This document shows positions 40,110 to 50,524 of a DNA stretch of 64,000 nucleotides, piece after piece. Position 1 is the first letter of the stretch. Each line of letters opens with the position of its first letter. The DNA comes from Brienomyrus brachyistius (taxonomy: Eukaryota > Chordata > Actinopteri > Osteoglossiformes > Mormyridae). Location of the stretch: assembly GCF_023856365.1 (NCBI RefSeq), contig NC_064539.1, positions 25,211,993 to 25,275,992 on the forward strand. The letters run 5' to 3'. A program made the translations under genes and the position numbers. The notes beneath the pieces were generated by a model. The model was not told where the DNA came from. It made no database searches and saw nothing but the letters and a program-made list of their open reading frames with translations.

Positions 40110-41545
40110 ACTCTGAGGGGCCGGCTCTTCTTCTGGGGATTAATTATCTAGGTAGATTCTTACGTAGCTTCTCTTTAGAACTCCACTCAATGACGGAAGG
40201 GCTGAAAGACGACTCAGTCTGGCGATGGGGAGGGTCTCAGCAGGCAGCCTTCAGCGAAGTAAACCCACCTCCCCTGGACTTCAATGACACCCATAAACCA
40301 ACCATAGTTACACAGGATGGTAGCAGCTTCAGCCTGGGTGCAGCTCTTCTCCCGATGCATGAGGATGAAGACTGGCCTTCTGTTCCAGGATGCTCTCCAA
40401 GACAGAAAGGAGATGTTCACAAGCCAAAAAAAGATCTCGCGCTGCGGTACGGTATGTCAGCGCTGCTGTGGTGCCAGAGGCGTTTGATGCGGGTCCAACC
40501 CCGAAGCTGTTCATGCCCCCGGGCAAAGCAACTCATAACAGCTGACACTTTGTCTCGGAAGCAACAAGACGAAAAGTGCCGATAGAAAGGAAGGAGGTTC
40601 AGGCTTATGTTGACTCTGTAATCTCGACTGCTGCTGGGACACAGACGAAAAAAGGATCTCCTCAAAGAATCTACGAGCAATGACAGGGTGCTGCAGAGGG
40701 GAACCGGGGAAGGGTGGCCCGAAAAACATCCCTCGAGGCCTACAGGCTTACTCTGCTGCAAGGGCATCACTGTCAGTTGCTTCTCTTTGGAGACAGGACA
40801 TTCCACCTGAGCACAGACAGGATAGACATTCCACCTGAGCACAGACAGGATATCTTCAGCCACATAGACGAGGGTCACCAGGAGTTGACCTGGTGTCGCG
40901 AAAGGGCAAGGAATTCTGTCTGGTGACCTAGAATTGCAGACGACATAGTAAGGATGGTCTCCCAGTGTATGTTCTGCCTGGTGCACAAGCCTACTCAGAG
41001 GGGGGAACCACTCACCCCTGCTCATCTGCCAGCAGGCCCGGGGCACAAGATCGGAACCGACCTCTGCCGCCAACTGGGTAAAGCCTACTACTTGGTCATC
41101 GAATACAATTCTAGAGATGTGGATGCAGCTCAGGTGTCACCATCTGCTAGCCAACAGGTCATAATTCAGGTGAAGAAAACGGATGCAAGATGCGTCCAGT
41201 AGAATTGTTTAGCGATAACGGGAGACAGATTAGCCCAGCAGAGTTCAAGTCCTTTTGCAGGTACTGGGACATCCAACATGTCACCTGCAGCCCACATTTC
41301 TCCTAATCCAATGAGTCTGCCGAGAGGGCCGTGGGCACGGCTATGAAGATTCTGTGTCAACCGGACCCTCAAAATGTCTGTGACAGAGCCATCATGCATT
41401 TGGAGATTTGTCGGTGGGACAGGTCTAAGCCCCCAAGGAGCACCTCAAAGTCCACGAGTGAATTGGTCAATTCCTTTGGTGAACTGATGAAATACTTGCA
41501 GTTTAACTTAAGGCCATCCTCACCGAGAAAGCAACCCAAGTGATC
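40110..41545 (+). mobile_element. Decayed Ty3/Gypsy retrotransposon pol fragment
   Basis: Reading across frames gives Gypsy pol order: RT thumb (LGINYLGRFLRSFSLELHSM), RNase H (PTIVTQDGSSFSLGAALL), spacer (ADTLSR), integrase zinc-binding part (WCRERARNSVWW, CMFCLVHKPTQRGEP) and integrase core (LFSDNGRQISPAEFKSFC, HVTCSPHFS, SAERAVGTAMKIL). Stops and frameshifts occur throughout. No LTRs, gag or protease were recognised, so it is a truncated relic. Confidence 0.9.
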
Positions 41546-42959
41546 AGTGATAACCTAATGCTGTTATTTATTACTCTGGTGCTGATAATGTCCCTGGGAA
41601 GACTTGCCAAGTCTGCTGTTGTTCGTTGCAGCACAGGGCAAAATAAGCCAGGTAAAATGGGGGACTGCTAATAAAAAGCACCCCCCCCCCTCAGCCACCC
41701 TTCAACCAAATCCTGCAACCACTCTAAAGCCGTCAAATTGACCTCAGTCCATTCTTCAAAGCCAGCCTTACAAAGGCAGGATCTCAGGTCGTGAGAGATG
41801 TTTGGCTCTCTGACCCATTGCCAGTAACCATACCACCAGATCCGCACCAGATGCACATGCTGTGGTCCAGTGTACGACCCCTGCTGGTCACTCGCTTCCC
41901 TGTAATGGGACACTAGACCATTCATTCAAAGGAGGAAGAAGGGTGGGTGACCATCAGCCCAAAGTCATTGTCATATTCCCTCTGGCCTGCTGGGTTTTCC
42001 TTCAAGAGGTTCCTCCTTCAGCAAGGCCGCTGTTATAGATAAATCTTTCTTAATAGCTTGCCTGCTTAAACGAAGCTTAAATAAAAAAGCACATTCAGCA
42101 TGTAAAATAACATGTGACTTTTCCCAAGCTGGCTGACTGATCACAAAATCTTGCAAAAACCCACCAGGCAAGAGGTCAGCTGAGCTAAAGGGTGCGCTGC
42201 CCAGCTCAGACCTCTAATCTGCACGGTGATGTCATCAACGTATCGGGCTCATGTGACCCCTACACGTGGAGGCTGAGAATCTCAGTCTACCCTGCAACAT
42301 ATGCCCCCCCCCCTTTCATGTTTCCAGTGTTGTCGACCTTCTCCAGCTGGGAGCCACCAACAGCTGAACCATTGGCCTGAGGCCCAGGACCCTCCCCCCG
42401 GCTTTTTGTTGTGGTCGCTGCATGCGACGTGGCCCTGGGGAACGCACTCTAGGATAATTGCTTCCTGCAGGGCACTCTTTTTATGTCCCCCCCAACACAC
42501 AGAGCCCTAACCCTAATTCATAAAGCTTTCAGGCTCTGGTTGTGGCACAACCAGGGTCTGGTTTGCGTTTTGAGGGGATGTTTTACTCCCTTTTATTAAA
42601 GAGGAGCTGACTTAGGCACAAAACTTCCCACCCTTGCATGTTTCGCTCAAAGCATCCCCCCATGGCGAAGGTGCCTCCATCTGGAATGTTCCCCCACTTT
42701 ATAGGGCAAAGAAAGAGGGGGTATAAAAATAGTGTAAGTGTAGCATCGTGCCTCAGTGGGCAGCTGCCACGCCTGCAGGGATGGGAGCTGAAATCACACC
42801 CGGTCTGTGTGTGTGTGTGTGTGTGTGGAGTTTGTGTGTCCTGGCTACGTTTGTGCAGGTTTCTTCCTACAGTTAGTGGAACCTGTATTTATGAATTACT
42901 CACTGTGACCCTGTGCAGGATAAGCAGTTATGGAAGATTAACGGATGGCTAATTTAGGG
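41546..42959. other. Intergenic DNA after the Gypsy relic
   Basis: No gene supported. Short C-run at 41682-41691 and (GT)n near 42805-42825. The part nearest the relic may be further retrotransposon debris. Confidence 0.4.
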
Positions 42960-43122
42960 CAGTGTTTCCTACTCCGGTCCTCGGGGACCCACAGTCGGTC
43001 CATGTTTTTGCTCCCTCCAAACTCCCTGCCGGACAGTCCACATTTTTGCTTCCCCCAAGTTCCCAAGGAAGCAAAAACATGGACTGTCTGTGGGTCCTTG
43101 AGGACAGGATTGGGAAACACTG
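42960..43122. mobile_element. hAT-type palindromic MITE (family 1)
   Basis: The 163-bp element is an almost complete inverted repeat: it starts CAGTGTTTCC and ends GGAAACACTG-like (gggaaacactg), with arms sharing 'gacccacagtcggtccatgt' against 'acatggactgtctgtgggtc'. Flanking 8-bp sequences ATTTAGGG (42952-42959) and GTTTAGGG (43123-43130) match at 7 of 8 bases, the hAT hallmark. It has no coding capacity. Confidence 0.85.
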
Positions 43123-43130
43123 GTTTAGGG

Positions 43131-44116
43131 TAATAATAACTGAGAATAAGACATTTCCAGGCAAGGATGAATGTTTTGAAGATCACCTCTTATGATGTTT
43201 CAAGTATGTGCTTATGAATTATTTCAGGTTGTATTACTTACTTTAACAGACGTTTTCTTTCAGTCTTGATAATCTAGAAAAAGGGAAGAAAGGGTTCAAT
43301 GGATTAAATTTTGTTTAATTTGTTTGAGGTTTGGCTAAAAAGACAGTAATTTTGATCCACCTTCTTCTTGTGCGAGTCTCGTTGAAGATGCAAATCTTCA
43401 AGCATTAGTTATCCTTATAAATGTTAAGCAAAAACTTTAGATTTAAGTTGCCTTCTAACAAAAAATGTTCTGCCGAGATAATTCCCCCAAACACTGATGA
43501 CAGTTCCCAAATGGCCCCTCCATTACTCCCCCCAACCAAACCACAGATCCCAAGCAATATCCCCAAACGGCCCTGCTGGTTTCACTTTTGAAAAATGATC
43601 TCACTCGAAGTCATGAAACACTTAATGGGAAAACAAAGATGAAATATTTAAAAAACTTTCCAATGCTGTTGGAAGTAGCATTAAGTTATTCATCCATTAC
43701 AGCTGAACACAGGCCTAAAGTTAATGGCAGTCAAAGAATAATCATCATTAGCATAACTAAAAGAGTCCCTTTGGGTGCTTAAATTAACAGTATTCCTTTA
43801 ATTTGTAAAACTCACAACTGTTAAAAATTAAGTTTACTGCGGATACGAATTCTGGTAACAAGTGGTTGCCATATAGCGTAATACAGACGAACCAGAAACA
43901 TAAATGTCGACACATGGGCAGCTCATGAGCAGTATATAAGAATATGGAACATATTTTATATAGAGACAAATCAGTAACGCGATTGTACAGCAGTTTGAAC
44001 CATGTTACTTTGAATTACTGTAGTTTGAATTACGGTGTTTCCAGATGTGTTGAGTCTCACAATGGGAAGCTTGAAAAAACTCACATACATTGTAACATTA
44101 TGCATAAATATGACAG
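43131..44116. other. Intergenic AT-rich DNA
   Basis: No gene, repeat family or regulatory motif recognised. Confidence 0.4.
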
Positions 44117-44282
44117 CAGTGTTGGGAACTTCAGGTACAGAAGCTGCAAATCCAGACCAAGGTTTAGTTTCTACCAACCAGTTGAGCATAAACAGTACTT
44201 GAGTCAGAGAGACTCAACTGCTTGGTAGAAACAAAATCCTGGTCCGGATTTGTAGCTTCTGGACCTGAAATGCCCAACACTG
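44117..44282. mobile_element. hAT-type palindromic MITE (family 2) with perfect 8-bp TSD
   Basis: The 166-bp element starts CAGTGTTGGG and ends CCCAACACTG. Its arms pair over most of their length (for example 'acagaagctgcaaatccaga' and 'tccggatttgtagcttctgg'). It is flanked by identical TATGACAG at 44109-44116 and 44283-44290. This pattern is typical of non-autonomous hAT elements. Confidence 0.9.
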
Positions 44283-44629
44283 TATGACAGCTGTGACAAT
44301 ATTATATCATTTATTTATTATTTGGGCTATTCATATTATAATCACATTAATTGAAATAGGCTCTAACTGTAATAACGTGTAACACAATTCACATGGGTCG
44401 ATTATCCCATCAAGCACTTACAAGCAAACAAACAAGCATTTAAAAAGTTAACTGTATACTCCCTTCATCAACGCACACATGCCCACCGCACTTAACGTGA
44501 AAGAGAAGATGCAGCCGTGCAAGAAATATAATTAACTCATCAAGCAAGAGAGCAGGATCATGCTCTCAATGTGTCACTTATATTGTGAACCTAATTGAAA
44601 TCCACAGAAATCCTTTCACAAATGCCTTG

Positions 44630-45215
44630 TTCCTTTACGTGGACCAGTCCACTGTGTGCTTGGGGTCCTTGCCTTTCAGGGCCTCATGCATGGGCCACGT
44701 GAGTGGAGCAGCCCGAGGGTTAAAGCAGCAGTGAAAATTAACCACACAGAGGAACTCCTGTAGTTGACAGTGAGCGGGAGTGAGAAGGTTGTGATGGCGT
44801 CCACCTTTTACGGGAGTGGAAACGCACTATCTTTGGTGACTGAGGAAGTCAGTAGGGTTCAGCCCAAACTAGCATTTGGCTGCATGCTGGCTGAGCCTCT
44901 GAAAAAGAGTTTGGGGGTGGGACAGGTGCTAGGGCTTACAGGTGCTGGCGACGAGGATGTTCATGAGGCACTAGAAAGTCTGTGTGGCATTCTTAAGGCC
45001 GAACGGCATGCACAGAAACTCAAAGAGGTCAAATGGGCTGATTAATGCCGTCTTGGGCATATCCAGTGGGTGGTCTGGTCACTGTTGAACTAATACCATT
45101 ATATACTATTTGTGGCATCTGTGGTGATCTTCCATAACGCAAACTGCACTTCCATCTGAGTGAACCAAGCGAGATCGACGACTTCCAGAAAAAAGCTTGA
45201 GAGAAACTGCATTAG
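44630..45215 (-). mobile_element. Decayed Ty3/Gypsy fragment, antisense, gag joined to RT
   Basis: On the minus strand, from right to left: a gag-like piece (LAWFTQMEVQFALWKITTDA) near 45110-45175, then RT motifs (MPKTALISPFDLFEFLCMPF, MPFGLKNATQTF) near 45050-44980, then RT thumb-like sequence (LQEFLCVVNFHCCFNPRAAP) near 44690-44760. Protease and the RT start are missing, so an internal deletion has fused gag to RT. Several stops. Confidence 0.75.
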
Positions 45216-48200
45216 CAGACATGTTCGTGGATAGTTGTCACTTGATGCGTCCAGCAGACAAACAGTGTGGAAACTGCAGGAAAGAAGAGACAAACGATTT
45301 CTACACAAAACACGTATGTGGTTTATTTTTTCGTGCACCAGTGTGACCTCAGCATAATGGCACTGCCTACAAAACAAAACAAATATGGGACCACTGTACC
45401 CCATAAACTCAGAATTTTAATAGCACTGTGTCTACATAACACAGAACAGTGTCTGATAACATTGCTTGAACATACACCAAACCACGAAATGTATGCAATG
45501 GTGTACATGCATGCGCTTTGGGTGTCTTAAAAAGCACTATAAAAATGTAAAATTCATTCATTCATTCATCTTTCCCTGCTGTCAGAGGAGCTTTATAAAC
45601 CCGAACTGTGCAAACTGGTGGCAGTCCCTGAGGTACACAGACCAGGGAGTGGTCAGGTCTCTTTAGGTGAGAACGTCTATTATTGATCTGGTCACTCTGA
45701 TCATCCTCACCAGGATCCACGATCACTTGCTTGCCTATCAGTTTTACACCTAAGAAGTCTAACATCGACCGCATCCTGCTACTGAGGGTCTCAATCTCAT
45801 GGTTGATTGAGCTGCCTTGTAGGATATCCTGAGACTTTGTGGGACCCCCCCCCCCCCCCCCAAGTTCCCGGATGTCATAGCTGGACATTTCACTAGTATT
45901 GTGAAGAGTAGAAGCAGAATCCCCCCCCCTTAGGCAGCCCCCAAGGCTATTAGTTTGTGCAGGAAACAAGAGGATTGACTTCAATGACCAAACTGGGACT
46001 GGTGAGACCAACAGTATGTGAATACAAAGAGTAACGAGGGGTAACAAGCAACGGGGACACATCAAGGAGGAGACAGGAGGGTCAAGGAGGAGACAGGAGG
46101 GTCAAGGAGGAGACAGGAGGGTCACGTGGACGAGACAGGCAGGACATTACAGACAGAACCAGTTTTCATCTGAGAGACCAAAAAGCCACTTCATTTGTAT
46201 TCTCGGATATATGCTACGATTGAAACAATATTTTAAAAACGAACAAAAAAATAAATGAGATAATAAAGCATCACTAGGGATCATCGCTTCACTTCCCATT
46301 AAATCTGTATGAATGCTGGTACCTTTAGCAGACTTCTGTCCCCGGTTCACCCTCAGCTCCTACTGCTGATCGTGCAAACTGTCAGCTCCGGCTAAACCCC
46401 ATGACTGTGTAGGATACATTCTCTCCTCTGCAATGTGGACTTGAAGAGATCAGTCTGTGACACACAGCCTTCCCTGCGGTGCGCCCCCCCCCCCCAGCCC
46501 CACATTAGGGTAAGATCTGGAATAACAACCAGGAACAAGGACATGATCGTTTTGGTTTTTTGGCGACGCAGCCCTAACCTTTTCCCTAGATGGAGGTAGC
46601 CTGCGTATTTTCCTTTGTCTGTTTCTTCGCTGATTGAAGCCTATGATTCTCCAAGCAGGGATTTTTTTTATTATTTTCGTTGTGTTCCATGTATTGCTTT
46701 GTGTACCATTTCCAGCTGAAGGAACAATAACCACACTGTTGAACTGGACAAATCTGCGGTCAGACAGATGTCCTATAATATGCTATCCGCTGTCACGTAA
46801 CGCCAATGCTAACCAAAAACTCTCGGTTTCACGGTGTGATGTGACATTTATTTGCACAGCGAATGCTTACAGGAATATACTCGGATGTGGTTCTGCAGAT
46901 GTGCATTCACTTAAACATTTAGAGATCAGACCCGGGCAGCAAATGAACTGTTCCTCTCTGGAGATCTGAAAGATGAAATGTTTTGGTCACAAATTCCTTC
47001 GTAAACAGGTCAGACAAGGTAGTCCTCGCGTTACCGCTCTGTAGAATAGGTTTGGGGAAGGCAAAAGTTCCAGGCCTGATTTTAGAAATGGACTTTCCTT
47101 ATACTTTATACTTGGACACAAAGAGTGTTGATTGACTATCCAGATAACCTGAAGAGATTATGATGAGAAGGTGAGGAAGACGTCTCCAGTGTAGCCTCTG
47201 GGGAGCTGGGAGGATCAGATCTCTGTTGACAGACAAAGTAGCATCTGGAATGAGGAGAAAGGGTTCGCTGGTGGAGATCCTGGCAGACCACAGGGTCTCT
47301 CTGTCCACAGCCTGATGCTTAGGCAGCCCTGTGAGAATCTGATAACATCATAAAAGTCAAAGCATGGAAGGAGCAGCTTCAGCTGCCGGCTGTGGCTAGG
47401 GGTGAACAATAGATGCCCCCCTCCCCCCGTCATCCCCCCCGGCAACGCTTGACTCACTCACAAAGGGAAAGTCCCAAATGACTCCCTCACCCACCTGCAT
47501 CCAGGGCACCACCCCTGCAGGTGTGACTGAGGAGAGAGAGTAAAGGCACCACTGCTGGGGACGTTGGCCCCTTCTCACCCAAACTTCATCTCTAAATCCA
47601 CACCAGCACTCACATCTACACCCCCAGCCCCCCCCTCCCTACCCCCACCCAGTGAGGCTACAGTTAAGCTACACAAAAGTGGACTGAAGCCAGTGCTTTA
47701 TGTCACTGACCGTGGGTTTAAGTTTCATTCTCTGTTGGGGACTTTCCTGGAGTTTTGTGCCCCCCCCCGCACAGCATGCACCTTCAAGGTCAAGGATCTG
47801 GCTGTTATGTCTCCACTGGGCACCTGGGCACCTGAGCTCCTGGGGCTTTCATACTCTATTGTTCCATTTGAAGTTCTCGCATCCAGTCACACTGGCTCAG
47901 GAGCAGAGAAGGTTATTAACTGCCATCTGCCACCCCCCCCCCACCCTTGTATCCTTAAGATCAAAACAAGCAGAAATGTGGAGTTTTCCCCCCATGTCAT
48001 GTAGTCATGCCTCCATAAGGACATTTATTCTGTAAACCACAGAGTCGACCACATGACAGGACATGGCTGACCATCTGGTAACAATGTCACATTAATTATA
48101 TTTCATGAGGTGATTCGGAAAGTGGAAATGTAGCGGTAAAATCCCCACCCTTGGATGTGAATGGTTGCTGCTCCCTAATCAGATTCGTATGTTTTTATCC

Positions 48201-50067
48201 AGGTGTTTAATCTGAATCACTGCGGTACAATATGCAGCTGCTGAATGGAATTGTCAGCTTCACTGCCCGATGCCGGTCAGAGTTCTCTTTGGAGTTGTTG
48301 TATCACCCAGCTTCGTTAGACTTGAACTTGTGTGATTTACGCCAAACCCTATTTGGGAGCCGGCCCACGTATGCATGTCACATACACGCAGGATGTATTT
48401 GTGTGATGCAACTGGCTTCTTGAGTAACCAAAAGGAGGCGCTACGTGTATTTTTGTCCCCTAGCAACACACCACGTGCAGGTACTACAGGCTACATGTGG
48501 CCCACCGATGGCCCCAATGGCAGGGTGCATTCTACTACTAGCCTCTTAAAACTCCCCAGTGCTAAAGGCAGACGACACGCTCACAAGCTTTTTACTGTCT
48601 ATTTTTGACCCATAATTGATCGTAAGTGGTTCTTGCAAGGCAGTTGCTGGCGATGTACTTTTTGTTGTGGCCGGAGGTCTTTCTTGGATGTGGGGAGCAG
48701 ACTCAGGAGCAATACTGACAGGCCAGGAGATCAGTCCCAACAAGCACCTGAAGCAAGACAGCCCTCATGTCACTAAATGGCAGTGTTGGGGCACCAGCCT
48801 TCAGAGAAGCATGGACGGGTGAGGGCTCTCATGTGATTGGGTGGGGGTGGCTGTCAGCATATATGGGGGGACAGAAAGGTGGTGAAGTTGTGGCTCTACT
48901 TCTACAACTGTGGCAAAATGTGGGAAATTTCCCTGACACAAAAGGGACTTTCCCATGCTGCTACCACGCGAAGCTGCTTTCCTTACAACTTTGACAGACA
49001 GTCCATCAGAAAACACTGTTGTCTTTTGTAATTTGGAGCTAAGAGACTGGTCTTTTGACCCATTATTAAAAGCTATTAGTACTCATCCTCTGACCTGACT
49101 TATGGGTGGTCTTATAGGTACCGCGCACACCGTTGAGATTTTTCCCGCGAAACACTCCTTTCACGCTAACAATCAGTGCGGCGTCACCCGCATGCCACGA
49201 TAAATCTCTGCAGCCACACGATGGCGCTAACGAGGATTTTTCTTTCTACGCGGTCTCTTCAGTTGTTTCCTAGAATAGCTACTATAAAGTAAGAGATAAA
49301 TAGTTCCAATATTTTAAAAATTGATTTAAAAAAAATCGCAAACGACGAAGGCTTGATCTAAATTAAAATTAAATTATGTGGTATTTTCAGCATGACATAT
49401 TTCTGAAATCTTTTCAGAATGACGTGACTGGAAATGATTATCCGTTTCCTTGCATCTTCCTTTAAATCATATTTTACAGTAAAAGAATAACGTGTACCAC
49501 GTCTACGTCACCCACACAGCACCATACATAAACATCGAACCATTCGCAAAACCATTCGCTGTCACCGGCTCATGTGAGAATAAACCACGGTGAAACTTTT
49601 ACATACATGAAAAACGCATCATGATATTATAACTATAATATTTCTATATTGTTACGTAATCCTTATGCTACTAATAATGAAGACTTTCTTCGTCTCGGCC
49701 ATTTTATTAATTTCAATTATAAAATGCATTTAAAATGCTTAACCGGGTACCTGTAAATCAAAGCGTAAATCCATGTATCTATATAGAAGCTACACAATTC
49801 GCCAGCTATATTACTGGATTTTAAGATGCCACTAGTTTCAGGGTAATGTAGTGGTGCAGGCGCGCGAGTGCGGACTCGCTGAAATTAGCTGCTGACTCAT
49901 ATCAATTTTGTAGTGAGCGCTCAGAATAAAAATAACTCGCTTGCTTTCAAATGCATACCACTTTTGAAATTAGGCATCTCCCCAATTTAAGCACGATTTT
50001 ACTCGTCGTTTTACTGACGATTTTCCTCAGAAAAAAAAGAAGAAAAATGCGAGACTAAATGAAATAC
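45216..50067. other. Intergenic region left of mmp11
   Basis: No gene I can support. It holds a C-run at 45846-45861, a 20-bp tandem repeat at 46062-46123, low-complexity C-rich patches near 47620-47650 and 47932-47942, and AT-rich DNA. An open frame at 46634-46969 starts with a hydrophobic stretch but has no homology I recognise. Confidence 0.45.
46062..46123. repeat. 20-bp tandem repeat, three units
   Basis: Three near-perfect units of gtcaaggaggagacaggagg. Confidence 0.92.
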
Positions 50068-50163
50068 CTCGCATGTCCCGGCACAATGATCGGCAATGAC
50101 ACCACAAGCGAATGCAATCGGAATCAAAAGCGCTAGCTGTTTGATCACTAAACATAATTTCAT
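50068..50163 (-). other. Possible first exon with signal peptide (speculative)
   Basis: Complement 50163-50068 encodes 32 residues starting MKLCLVIKQLALLIPIAFAC, a signal-peptide-like segment followed by two or three cysteines, and ends at a consensus-like donor (GAG|GTATTT). It would be divergent from mmp11, about 360 bp from its ATG. No downstream exon was found, so it may be chance. Confidence 0.15.
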
Positions 50164-50408
50164 TTTATAACCGCAGATACCTCGGGAATCTAGAGTACAT
50201 ATTTTAAATATCACACTTTTTGTGCCTGTAGAATTATATTGCGTCTGTAATGAGACAATGCTTAAAAATGCTGGAATACACAGCAGTGCCGGTCGGCAGG
50301 GGTAGTATAGCCGGGCAGTAAGGGGTTAAATAACGTTGGTCCAGGAGAAAATATCTCTCCTGCCTATAAAAAAAGTTGTGTTTTTTGGAGAACAAAGAAA
50401 TCACGGAG

Positions 50409-50416
50409 TATAAATA
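50409..50416 (+). promoter_or_regulatory. TATA box of mmp11
   Basis: TATAAATA lies 109 bp upstream of the chosen ATG at 50525. A second TATA-like sequence (cctataaaaaaa) is near 50363. Promoter use is inferred. Confidence 0.5.
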
Positions 50417-50524
50417 CGCAGCAACACATCTCTTAGACACTCCCTGACTGTGAGGCAAGTTGAGCGCAGCCTCCATCCCATCACGCCGGGAGGTGAAATC
50501 TGCAGGTCCGGCTCAAAGCGAAGG

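Noticed and set aside
40417..41073. 218-residue open frame on the minus strand
   Set aside because: Shadow of the + strand Gypsy pol relic; it resembles no protein I know and the + reading has clear RNase H and integrase motifs.
46634..46969. 111-residue open frame with hydrophobic N terminus
   Set aside because: No recognised domain, no splice partners, no promoter evidence; likely chance.
47564..48004. 146-residue Pro-rich open frame
   Set aside because: Low-complexity C-rich DNA; no homology recognised.
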